DNA from: JALZAH01 sp051000755
GTDB lineage: Bacteria; Actinomycetota; Acidimicrobiia; Acidimicrobiales; Palsa-688
Length of the DNA stretch: 62,551 nt
Direction: 5' to 3'
Assembly: GCA_051000755.1 (NCBI GenBank)
Contig: JBPCNZ010000093.1
Span: 1-62,551 of the forward strand
The notes beneath the pieces are model-generated. The model saw only the letters and a program-made list of their open reading frames with translations, did no database searches and was not told the origin of the DNA. The position numbers and the translations under genes are program-made. Positions 41,310 to 48,401 of this stretch are shown here, one piece after another (position 1 is the first letter of the stretch; the number at the start of each line of letters is the position of its first letter).

Positions 41310-43721
41310 GCGGCCGTCGGTGGTCTGGACGGCCGTTACGGACCGGGCGTGGACCGCCCGGTTTTCAGGAGCGACGACGCCCGGGTCGGACGCCCGGTCA
41401 CCCTGCCGGCGCAGCCGGTGCCCCCGCTCCCAGCGGGTCAGCAGCTCGAGGCGGCGCAACACGTCGTGCAACTCGGCGACCAGAGCTACCCGCCCTTCGG
41501 TCCGCTTCGGGTTGTCCGGGTCGCACAGGCCGCGGTTGGTCGCCAGCTTGAGGCCCGTCTTGAACAACTCCACCGAGATGGCCTCGCCACTGACGATCCG
41601 GCGCTGGAGCTGGTACTGGCGGCCCACCTTCAGGCACGATGCCACGAAGCGGTCCGTCTCCACGATGCCGTCCCCGGCAGCGGCCAGGCGATCGGCGACC
41701 ACCCAGTAGGCCTCGAGGAAGGAACGCAGGACCCGGTCGGCCACCAGGCCCCCCGAAGCGGCGATCGACTCCCCGAGGACGGACACGATGGCACCGTCGT
41801 CGGAGCGCCATTGGGGGGCGATGAGGTCCACCTCCTCACGCAACTCCTGCTGGAATGCCGCCTTGTCGGCGAAGAAGAACTCGAACTTGAGCAGGTCCCG
41901 GAGCCGCTGAGCGTCGTCGAGAGCGACCCCCATGGGGTCGGTGCCGGGCATCTCGGCTGCCGCCACCAGAGCCAGCTCCACGATGGCCCGGTTGACGAAC
42001 CAGTGGATGATGATGTTCCGGTAGAAGGCCGCGACCAGTTCCCGCTCCGGGCTGATGCGGTACACCGGTTCGGCCCCGTCGGCGAACTCGTCGACCACCC
42101 CGCTGTCGGTCAGGGACCGCAGGACCCGGCCCATGCCCTCCGGCGTCGCCATGTCTGCGATGGACTCCACGCCGGGAAGCCTCCGCTTGGTGACGTAGTC
42201 CTTGAGCGGCTGGACGAGGGCGGTGGCCTGTCCGAGCGTCACGGCCCAGCCGTCCGCTCCGAGCAGGGCGAGGGTGACGAGGGACGTCGAGGTCACCGGC
42301 GTGGCGCGGTTGATCCGGGTGCAGACCTCGAACGCCACCTTGCTGAGGGCCAGGGACGGATCGTCCTCCCCCGCCGTCGCCAGGGCGCGACGGAGGGGCA
42401 CCGGCTCGGCGAAATGGACCTGGATCCGCCCCAGCCGGCCCCGCTGTGAATGGATGTAGCCGAGCATCCACTTGAGCCCCTCGGGTTGCTTCTTGGCCCC
42501 CCGGGACTCCTCGGTCATCTCCACGACCTCGTTGAGACGCTCGTAGACGATCGAGACCGGGACCAGGTACACCTCGGGGACGTCCACCTCCTCGACGCCC
42601 CGAGCCAGGTAGTTGAGCAGGCCCATCCTGGGGGGTAGGAGCTTGCCCGTGCGGGACCGGCCACCCTCGATGTACCACTCCAGGTTGAGGCGCTTGGACG
42701 CCAGGTAGGCCAGGTAATGACGCAGGGCCAGCTTGTAGACGTCGTCGCCCCCGAAGCTGCGCCGGATGAACACGACGCCTACCCGGCGCCCCAGCGCCCC
42801 CATGGGCCAGAAGGACATGTTGTTGCCGCCCATCACATGGTTGGGCGGGAACCCGCTCTCGTAGAGCGACGATGTCATGACGAAGCTGTCCAGGTTGGAC
42901 TTGTGAGACGGCAGGAAGACCAGGGCCTGGCGGCGACCGAGCTCCCTGATCTTCTCCATTTCGGATTCGTCGACCTCCAACTGGTAGGCCCGCCCCCACA
43001 TGAACCGGGCCAGCTGGGCCCACACGTCACGGGCGAAGCGGTTCTGCACGGTGGCCATCTCGCCGAAGCAGCGCCGGGCGTCGGCCATGACCTCGTCCGG
43101 GTCCCGACCGAGGGTCTCGGCCAAGTGGCGGGCGGCGTCGCCGAACCGCTGGCTGGCCACCAGGTCGTCGGCAACATCCTCGGCCGTCTTGTAGCCCGAG
43201 CCGGACATGGTCCGCTCCGAGCGGTCCACGGCCCGCCGGGCTTGGCGGGCGACGAAGCTGCCGAGCTCGGTGTCTTCGCCGGTCCGTCCGGTGTGGCGGG
43301 ACCAGCGCCCGACCAGGTCCCGGTAGCGGGCCGGTTCGCCGACGACGAGCGAGCATCGGTCGGGAGAGCTCCGCAGGATCCGCTCCTGGAGGCGACGGCC
43401 GGGCCGGGAGGGGTCGCCGAGGCTCACCAGGTCCCGCAGGAGGAAACGGCGCCGTCCGCCCCGATCCGGTGGGAGCCAGGCGACCTTGACCGGGGCGATG
43501 ACGGCGTCGTCCTCTCGAGCCAGGGCGACGGCTGCGGCGGGCTCGTGGGCCAACTCCACCCCGGCGTCGGGTGCCGCAGCCCGGACCTGATCGACGAAGG
43601 CCTCCACCAGGCGCTTCTCGACCGGCGTCGACGCCAGGGCCAAGATGACCGTCTGACGGTCGGCGGTCGGCGGCCAAGCGTCGCTGTCGGGCACGACGAC
43701 CCGGGGCAGCTCCACGCTCAT
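41307..43721 (-). CDS. PlsB-type glycerol-3-phosphate O-acyltransferase
   Basis: Transfers an acyl group to glycerol 3-phosphate, the first step of phospholipid synthesis. The 804-aa product has the four acyltransferase blocks: LPSHKSNLDSFV (H-x4-D catalytic pair), GGNNMSFWPMGALGRRVGVVFIRRSF, YIEGGRSRTGKLLPPRMGLL, and VYLVPVSIVYERL. The length and the long C-terminal helical part fit the PlsB/mitochondrial type rather than the short PlsC type; actinobacteria often carry such enzymes. The ATG at 43721 is the first in frame. The 118-base gap upstream may hold a promoter, but no clear one is seen. Confidence 0.9.
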   Translation of the reverse strand: MSVELPRVVVPDSDAWPPTADRQTVILALASTPVEKRLVEAFVDQVRAAAPDAGVELAHEPAAAVALAREDDAVIAPVKVAWLPPDRGGRRRFLLRDLVSLGDPSRPGRRLQERILRSSPDRCSLVVGEPARYRDLVGRWSRHTGRTGEDTELGSFVARQARRAVDRSERTMSGSGYKTAEDVADDLVASQRFGDAARHLAETLGRDPDEVMADARRCFGEMATVQNRFARDVWAQLARFMWGRAYQLEVDESEMEKIRELGRRQALVFLPSHKSNLDSFVMTSSLYESGFPPNHVMGGNNMSFWPMGALGRRVGVVFIRRSFGGDDVYKLALRHYLAYLASKRLNLEWYIEGGRSRTGKLLPPRMGLLNYLARGVEEVDVPEVYLVPVSIVYERLNEVVEMTEESRGAKKQPEGLKWMLGYIHSQRGRLGRIQVHFAEPVPLRRALATAGEDDPSLALSKVAFEVCTRINRATPVTSTSLVTLALLGADGWAVTLGQATALVQPLKDYVTKRRLPGVESIADMATPEGMGRVLRSLTDSGVVDEFADGAEPVYRISPERELVAAFYRNIIIHWFVNRAIVELALVAAAEMPGTDPMGVALDDAQRLRDLLKFEFFFADKAAFQQELREEVDLIAPQWRSDDGAIVSVLGESIAASGGLVADRVLRSFLEAYWVVADRLAAAGDGIVETDRFVASCLKVGRQYQLQRRIVSGEAISVELFKTGLKLATNRGLCDPDNPKRTEGRVALVAELHDVLRRLELLTRWERGHRLRRQGDRASDPGVVAPENRAVHARSVTAVQTTDGR

Positions 43722-43839
43722 TCAGCGAATCCCGTCTGTCATCATCAGCCTCTCCCCTGGCGGTTTCCGGACGCTACCAGTTACCAAAATAGCCCTGGCA
43801 AGGGAGCGGAGAGACGCCGGCGGGACGGCCAGGGAGGCG

Positions 43840-44307
43840 CTACGGCAGCGTCAGGCGCTGGCCGACCACGAGGGGCCGGCCCCCCACCTGTGCCGACAGA
43901 CGATCGACGAGAGGCCGGACGTCGCCGTGCGGTTGGACAGCGACGGCGATGCCCCACAGGGTGTCGCCAGGGCGGACCATCCAGGCATGGGCCGCGGCAG
44001 GCCGGGGAGCTCCTGCGGAGGCGGCGCCAGTGGTGAGGGGACCACCGGCACCGCCTCCGAGGGCCGCCTGCAGGGCGAGCAACACCGAGACGAGAGCGGC
44101 GACAAGCACGGCCAGGACCACTGCCCGCCGTCGGTTGGCAGCAACGCGACGGGATACCACAGGACGTCGGGCTGACTTCGAACCGACCGGCTTCGACCCG
44201 ACCGGCCTTGAACCGACCGGCTTCGAACCGACCACGGCGAGGCGGGGACGCGCCGTTCGGAGCTCGTCGGGGTATCGATGGTGGGATGGGGCGAGTGCGG
44301 CGACCAC
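43840..44307 (-). CDS. LysM membrane protein divergent from lexA, probable SOS division inhibitor
   Basis: A 155-aa protein with a basic cytoplasmic tail of GSKPV repeats, one membrane segment (AVVLAVLVAALVSVLLALQA), and a C-terminal LysM domain (WMVRPGDTLWGIAVAVQPHGDVRPLVDRL, ending VGQRLTLP). The same arrangement beside lexA occurs in Bacillus (YneA) and Mycobacterium (Rv2719c/ChiZ), where the protein delays division during DNA damage. The role here is inferred from that parallel. The GTG at 44307 has a perfect AGGAGGT four bases upstream. An SOS box lies just beyond it. Confidence 0.85.
   Translation of the reverse strand: MVAALAPSHHRYPDELRTARPRLAVVGSKPVGSRPVGSKPVGSKSARRPVVSRRVAANRRRAVVLAVLVAALVSVLLALQAALGGGAGGPLTTGAASAGAPRPAAAHAWMVRPGDTLWGIAVAVQPHGDVRPLVDRLSAQVGGRPLVVGQRLTLP
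44176..44235. repeat. 15-bp minisatellite in the LysM gene
   Basis: Four units of CTTCGAACCGACCGG with one to three changes each. They encode GSKPV/GSRPV repeats in the cytoplasmic tail and keep the frame. Confidence 0.95.
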
Positions 44308-44321
44308 GGGGACCTCCTGAG

Positions 44322-44335
44322 CGAACGTCTGTTCG
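44322..44335. promoter_or_regulatory. SOS box 1 (LexA operator)
   Basis: CGAACGTCTGTTCG fits the actinobacterial SOS consensus CGAACRNNYGTTYG exactly. It is 15 bases upstream of the LysM start, next to its ribosome site. Confidence 0.85.
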
Positions 44336-44336
44336 C

Positions 44337-44366
44337 AGCCAACCAGAACGCCTGTTCGCCTGTCAA
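44337..44366 (-). promoter_or_regulatory. Candidate promoter of the LysM gene
   Basis: Minus strand TTGACA (44366-44361), 18-base spacer, TTGGCT (44342-44337). The -35 is perfect and the -10 is weak. SOS box 2 lies in the spacer. Confidence 0.45.
44345..44358. promoter_or_regulatory. SOS box 2 (LexA operator)
   Basis: AGAACGCCTGTTCG differs from CGAACRNNYGTTYG only at the first base. It lies between TTGACA (44366-44361, minus strand) and a possible TTGGCT (44342-44337), so LexA here would cover the LysM promoter. Confidence 0.7.
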
Positions 44367-44373
44367 GGCGGAT

Positions 44374-44387
44374 CGAACAAATGTTTG
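44374..44387. promoter_or_regulatory. SOS box 3 (LexA operator)
   Basis: CGAACAAATGTTTG fits CGAACRNNYGTTYG exactly and overlaps the -35 of the lexA promoter, which is the expected place for autorepression. Confidence 0.85.
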
Positions 44388-44413
44388 CCCCGGAGGCGGC
44401 CTCCAGCTAGCAT
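44385..44413 (+). promoter_or_regulatory. lexA promoter, near-leaderless
   Basis: TTGCCC (44385-44390), 17-base spacer, TAGCAT (44408-44413), eight bases before the ATG. SOS box 3 overlaps the -35. Confidence 0.65.
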
Positions 44414-44421
44414 TGGATGGC

Positions 44422-45147
44422 ATGACAGGTAAGAAGGGCATACCGGGATCGGTCAAGGAGTCCGCTGCGGCGGATCCCACGCTGGGGGCATCTCCCGACA
44501 CCGACCAGGTGATGCCGAGCAATCGGGAACTCACCGGCAAGCGCCGGGAGATCCTGGAGTTCATCGCCCGTCAGATCCAGGAGCGGGGCTATCCCCCCAC
44601 CGTCCGTGAGATCGGGGAGGCCGTGGGCCTGACCTCGTCGTCGACGGTCCACACCCACCTGACCACCCTGCAGCGTCAGGGCTACCTCCGTCGGGACCCA
44701 ACCAAGCCCCGGGCCATCGAGGTCCGCTACCACGCCACGTCCGGGGCCGACGTCGAGCGGCGCCCGGCCCGCCACGTACCCCTTCTCGGCGATGTAGCCG
44801 CCGGCACCGATGTCCTGGCCCAGGAGAACGTGGAAGAGCTGCTGCCTCTCCCCGAGGATTACTGCGGGGACGGCCAGCTGTTCATGTTGCGGGTCCGGGG
44901 AGAATCGATGATCGAGGCGGGCATCCTCGACGGTGATCTGGTGACGGTACGCCAGCAGGATGAGGTCAACGCGGGTGACATCGTGGTGGTCGGCATCCCC
45001 GGTGGGGAGGCGACGGTCAAGACGTGGCAACGCGACGGCGACAAGGTGGTGCTGGTCCCGGCAAACTCGGCGATGACGCCGATGACCTTCGATCCCGGCG
45101 ATGTCTCGATCTTCGGGCGGGTCGTGACTGTTCTCCGCCGCCTCTGA
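44422..45147 (+). CDS. lexA: LexA, SOS repressor
   Basis: Represses DNA-damage genes and cleaves itself when RecA is activated. The 241-aa product has an extra N-terminal tail of about 30 residues, the winged-helix reader (GYPPTVREIGEAVGLTSSSTVHTHL), and the S24 peptidase domain. The cleavage site is A127-G128 in GDVAAGTD, the catalytic Ser is S162 in GESM, and the Lys is K200 in EATVKTW. All essential residues are present. The ATG at 44422 fits the promoter position. It is predicted to be autoregulated through SOS box 3. Confidence 0.97.
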   Translation: MTGKKGIPGSVKESAAADPTLGASPDTDQVMPSNRELTGKRREILEFIARQIQERGYPPTVREIGEAVGLTSSSTVHTHLTTLQRQGYLRRDPTKPRAIEVRYHATSGADVERRPARHVPLLGDVAAGTDVLAQENVEELLPLPEDYCGDGQLFMLRVRGESMIEAGILDGDLVTVRQQDEVNAGDIVVVGIPGGEATVKTWQRDGDKVVLVPANSAMTPMTFDPGDVSIFGRVVTVLRRL

Positions 45148-45178
45148 ACCAGCCGGGCCCGACCACCCGGATCTGAAC

Positions 45179-45208
45179 CACCGGCCCGTGCATCACCCCG
45201 GGCCGGTG
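45179..45208 (+). terminator. lexA terminator hairpin
   Basis: Perfect 10-bp inverted repeat CACCGGCCCG, ten-base loop, CGGGCCGGTG, 31 bases after the lexA stop. No T tract follows, which is common in high-GC actinobacteria. Confidence 0.65.
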
Positions 45209-45450
45209 AACCACCCGAGCCGGCGCGGGAGCGCGGGGGAGCGCGGAGGGGCGGTGCCCCCCCTGCGCCATTGACGTGAACCGGAAGTGTCGGTTTCCTC
45301 CGGCTTGCGAACCGAATGTTGCGCCACAGACGGCACATCCGGTTCACGACCAGCCGCAGACCGGTACAAAGGGTTCAGAACGTCACGATCTCAGTGGCCA
45401 CCGGCGCTCCCCGGGCGGCGCGTGGCCCGCGACGCACGGGTCAGTCCGGC

Positions 45451-45498
45451 AGCGGCCCGGGGAGACAGCGGCCCGGGGACGCAGCGGCCCGGGGACGC
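45451..45498. repeat. 16-bp minisatellite in the lexA-SnoaL gap
   Basis: Three units of AGCGGCCCGGGGACGC (the first ends GAGAC) and a partial fourth. The unit is not a multiple of three, and the array lies outside genes. The rest of the 422-base gap 45148-45569 shows only the lexA terminator. Confidence 0.95.
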
Positions 45499-45569
45499 AG
45501 CGGAGGGAAGCAGCGGCCCTCAGCCATCCTGGCCTCTGAAGCAGCGGGGCCCCAGAGACAGGACGCCGG

Positions 45570-45971
45570 TTACGGCCCAGCGTCCGAAGGCTCGATCCGA
45601 CGGAGCTCCGAGGGGTCCCAGTAGGCGCGGGCCGAGGCGATCAGGCCCTCGTCGTCCACGGTGAAGATCTCAACGCCGTCGAACGCCGTGCCCGCTCCCT
45701 CTTCCGTCTCGAGGGTCATCGTGTACACCAGGGCGGCCTCGTTGCCGCACACGTGCAGCTCGTGGCGGCGTATCACCAAGCGGTCAGCCACGCCGGTCAT
45801 CCCCGTCCAGAACGACTCGATGGCGCTGCGGCCGACGTGGGCCTGGGAGGGAACCGGGTCGGTCAGGGTGGCATCCTCGGCGAAGAGATCCAGCCACTTC
45901 TCCCGCTCCCCCGCGCCGAGGAGCTCCACGTAGGACGCAACGGCGGTACGGACCTGCTCCGGGGTCGGCAT
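45570..45971 (-). CDS. SnoaL-like / ketosteroid-isomerase-fold protein
   Basis: A 133-aa NTF2-fold protein. It matches the SnoaL-like polyketide-cyclase/ketosteroid-isomerase superfamily in length and pattern: an N-terminal helix with YVELLGAGEREKWLDLFAEDATLTDPVPSQAHVGRSAIESFW, then beta strands ending GVEIFTVDDEGLIASARAYWDPSELRRI. DPVP and the acid residues resemble an active pocket. The substrate is unknown. ATG 45971 is preferred over 45983 because TATGCT then lies seven bases upstream. Confidence 0.8.
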   Translation of the reverse strand: MPTPEQVRTAVASYVELLGAGEREKWLDLFAEDATLTDPVPSQAHVGRSAIESFWTGMTGVADRLVIRRHELHVCGNEAALVYTMTLETEEGAGTAFDGVEIFTVDDEGLIASARAYWDPSELRRIEPSDAGP

Positions 45972-45978
45972 CCGGTCA

Positions 45979-45984
45979 AGCATA
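45979..45984 (-). promoter_or_regulatory. Leaderless-type -10 element for the SnoaL-like gene
   Basis: TATGCT on the minus strand, seven bases before the ATG at 45971. Confidence 0.45.
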
Positions 45985-46043
45985 ATCAGCGGCCACCTGA
46001 GGCTCGGTGGTCGCCACGGTCGGATCCGGCGTCATCGGACGCA

Positions 46044-47576
46044 TCAAGGTTTCGTCGGGGTGCTTCCCGGCAGACCGCTCGGGGTCGGCGAGGAAGGAGT
46101 GGACGAGTGGGCGTTGGCCACGAACGCCACCACCGCAGGCAGCGACGCCGCCGGCGGCGCATAGGGCTGGGTCGGCTTGTACGTGGACGCGTACTGGATC
46201 CTCGCCTTCTTCAGCTGGGCGGAGAGGTAGCCGTCCCACTGGTTGAGCAGCTGCTGATCGATCAGGTAGTTGCGGATCCCCGCCTGGGTCTGGGCGTCGT
46301 TGGCGTAGGTGACCGCCGGCGTCACGGCCGTGATCAGGCCGACGTCCCATGCTCCCCCCTGCTCCTGGATGGGACCGAACGGCACGTTGAGCTGGGCCCC
46401 GAACGCAGCCGGACCGAACGGCGAGGACAGCTGGCTGGAGGCCACCGTACCCAGGGCCCCACCCTGGGCTTTTGTGGACGTGTCCAGGGACATCTGCTGG
46501 GCCAGCGTCGAGAACGAGGCACCCCCCTGCAACTGGGCGATGATCGAGTTGGCCGCATCCTGGCTGGCCACGACGATGTGGGAGATGGCCCGCTGCTCGG
46601 GCACGCTGAGAGTGGACTGGCTGGCATTGAACGCCGCAGTGACCTGGGCATCGCTGACCGTCGCCTTCTTGGTCACCTTGGTGAACAGCTGGTTCTCCAC
46701 CGCTTGCGCGTTCAACGCGGCCAGCACCTGATCCTCGGTGATCCCGGCTGCCGAGAGGGCCTGGTTGAACTTGGACTGATCGCCCCCGTAAGCACTCTGC
46801 ACCTCCTGATCGAGGCTGTCTCGCGTCGTCTTCTGGGAGACGGAGATCCCCTGCTTCTTGGCCAGGTTCCCAACCATCTGGGTGACCGCCACGGCTTTGG
46901 CCGTCGAGCGTAGGAACTGGGAGTAGGCCGCTTTGTCGGCGACGGCCGGCGGGGTCACCCCGTTGAGCTTGTTGAGCACCTGGACCTGGGCGTTGAACTG
47001 GCCGACGGTGGTGACCTTGCCATTGTAGGAGAAGGCGGCGTTGGCCGGCAGCCCGCCGCCGGGCAGGACGAACGCCAGGATCACGCCGACGACGATGACC
47101 GCCGCCGCGGCTGCAGCCGCGATGCCCACGCGAGGGCTGCGAAGCACGGCGCCGTATCGGGGATGACCACCCCCCGCCCTCGGGGCGTCCCTGTCGTCAG
47201 CCCCCCCGTCATCATCGAGGTCTTCGTCGCCGGCCACCCCATTCGCCCCGGCCACTCCACTCGCCCCGGCCACTCCACTCGCCCCGGCCACTCCGCCGGC
47301 CCCGCTGTTGGATGGCGGACCCGACAAAGCGCCGGCCACCCCGTCCCAGCCCTCCGGGGGCGCCGGTCGCCCCTGACCAGTCGCCGGGACGGCGGCGTCA
47401 ACCGACCGAGCCCGCGGTTCCTTGCCGACCGCCCGGGCCACACCCTCCCAGCCGGTGGGAACGCCCGGAGCCGGTTCCGGGTCGCCTGACGTCGAGGCGG
47501 CCTGGCCGGCGGCGACGTCGCGCCCGAGGGACGACGCCACCTTCCCCCATGCCGTCTGACCTTCGTCACCCGTCAC
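46044..47576 (-). CDS. Membrane-anchored PpiC/SurA-type peptidyl-prolyl isomerase
   Basis: A 510-aa extracytoplasmic foldase. About 150 cytoplasmic residues carry GVAGAS repeats and acidic stretches. One membrane segment follows (GIAAAAAAAVIVVGVILAFVLPG), then a SurA-like N-domain (AAFSYNGKVTTVGQFNAQVQVLNKL) and a parvulin domain (SVPEQRAISHIVVASQDAANSIIAQL, GGASFSTLAQQMSLD, KAQGGALGTV). A Ser/Pro-rich end follows. The GTG at 47576 has GAGGTGG upstream. It lies downstream of the Mce operon on the same strand and may help fold its exported proteins; that is inference. Confidence 0.88.
   Translation of the reverse strand: MTGDEGQTAWGKVASSLGRDVAAGQAASTSGDPEPAPGVPTGWEGVARAVGKEPRARSVDAAVPATGQGRPAPPEGWDGVAGALSGPPSNSGAGGVAGASGVAGASGVAGANGVAGDEDLDDDGGADDRDAPRAGGGHPRYGAVLRSPRVGIAAAAAAAVIVVGVILAFVLPGGGLPANAAFSYNGKVTTVGQFNAQVQVLNKLNGVTPPAVADKAAYSQFLRSTAKAVAVTQMVGNLAKKQGISVSQKTTRDSLDQEVQSAYGGDQSKFNQALSAAGITEDQVLAALNAQAVENQLFTKVTKKATVSDAQVTAAFNASQSTLSVPEQRAISHIVVASQDAANSIIAQLQGGASFSTLAQQMSLDTSTKAQGGALGTVASSQLSSPFGPAAFGAQLNVPFGPIQEQGGAWDVGLITAVTPAVTYANDAQTQAGIRNYLIDQQLLNQWDGYLSAQLKKARIQYASTYKPTQPYAPPAASLPAVVAFVANAHSSTPSSPTPSGLPGSTPTKP
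47232..47303. repeat. 18-bp minisatellite in the PpiC gene
   Basis: Four units of GGCCACTCCACTCGCCCC-type sequence, coding GVAGAS/GVAGAN in the cytoplasmic tail. The frame is kept. Confidence 0.95.
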
Positions 47577-47604
47577 TGCACCACCTCTTGGCTCTCGTCT
47601 CGTG

Positions 47605-47646
47605 GCTGATCCGGCTCCATGACCTGCTGATCCGGCTCCATGACAT
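47605..47646. repeat. 21-bp direct repeat between the ABC and PpiC genes
   Basis: GCTGATCCGGCTCCATGAC plus two bases, present twice in tandem (47605-47625 and 47626-47646). The 123-base gap holds no other feature I can support. Confidence 0.85.
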
Positions 47647-47699
47647 TCCGTCTCGGCGACGAGGTTGTGACGTTAGCCAAGACCGCCTGTGCCTTCGCT

Positions 47700-48401
47700 T
47701 CAGGGGGTCGTCCAGGCCAGGACGGACTTGACACTGGGGTTGGTGCTGTCCATCAGGGTCGCCAGCGGAGCCTGGTCCAGCACTTTGCCCTCCTCGACGG
47801 GCGCCACGTGGTCCGCGTGCCAGGCCAGGTCCTCGATGGTGGCGGTGGCCACCACCACCCCTCGCAACCAGGAGAACTGCTGGCACAGGGAGGGGAACAT
47901 GGGCCACAGGCTCCGGTCCAGCTCCCCGTCGATGATGAGCAGCGGTCGGCGGCGGGCCACGGCCCGGGCCAGGGCCACCCGGCGCTTGGCACCGGATCCC
48001 AGGTTGGCGACCGGTTCCATGGCCCGGTCGGCCAGACCAACCCAGTCGAGGGCATCCATGGCCCGTTCCGGCTGACAGGGCTCGACATACCGGGGCGCGT
48101 GCACATTCGACCAGACCGACTCGGAGAGGAACACGCCGTCGGTCTGGGGGACCCAACCGATGCTGGCGGCCACGGTGGCCTTGGTCAGCGGCTTTCCGAA
48201 CAGCAGGGTCTCGTCGAAGCCCGTCCCGATGCCCACCAGCGACCGCAGCCAGGTGGTCTTCCCCGAGCCCGACGCACCGAGGAGCACGATGGTCTGATCC
48301 TGGCCGACCTCCAGCGTGCCCCGTTCACGGTCGTGCACCGACAGCAGCACCTCCGTCTCGGAGCCGCCGTGCCGCCTACCGAAAACCACGCCCATCTCCA
48401 C
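47700..48401 (-). CDS. Degenerate ABC-type ATPase at the end of the Mce operon
   Basis: A 233-aa ABC nucleotide-binding protein. Walker A is intact (LLGASGSGKTTWLRSL) and a Q-loop-like VPQTD is present. The signature is weak (NLGSGAKRRVALARA). Walker B reads LLIIDGELD instead of the usual DEP, so the catalytic Glu is one place off. The switch His position reads ATATIED. It may bind ATP yet hydrolyse it poorly. It is the last gene of the Mce operon, 12 bases after the small membrane protein. The GTG at 48401 is chosen; ATG 48395 is possible. No separate permease of its own is nearby. Confidence 0.75.
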   Translation of the reverse strand: MEMGVVFGRRHGGSETEVLLSVHDRERGTLEVGQDQTIVLLGASGSGKTTWLRSLVGIGTGFDETLLFGKPLTKATVAASIGWVPQTDGVFLSESVWSNVHAPRYVEPCQPERAMDALDWVGLADRAMEPVANLGSGAKRRVALARAVARRRPLLIIDGELDRSLWPMFPSLCQQFSWLRGVVVATATIEDLAWHADHVAPVEEGKVLDQAPLATLMDSTNPSVKSVLAWTTP

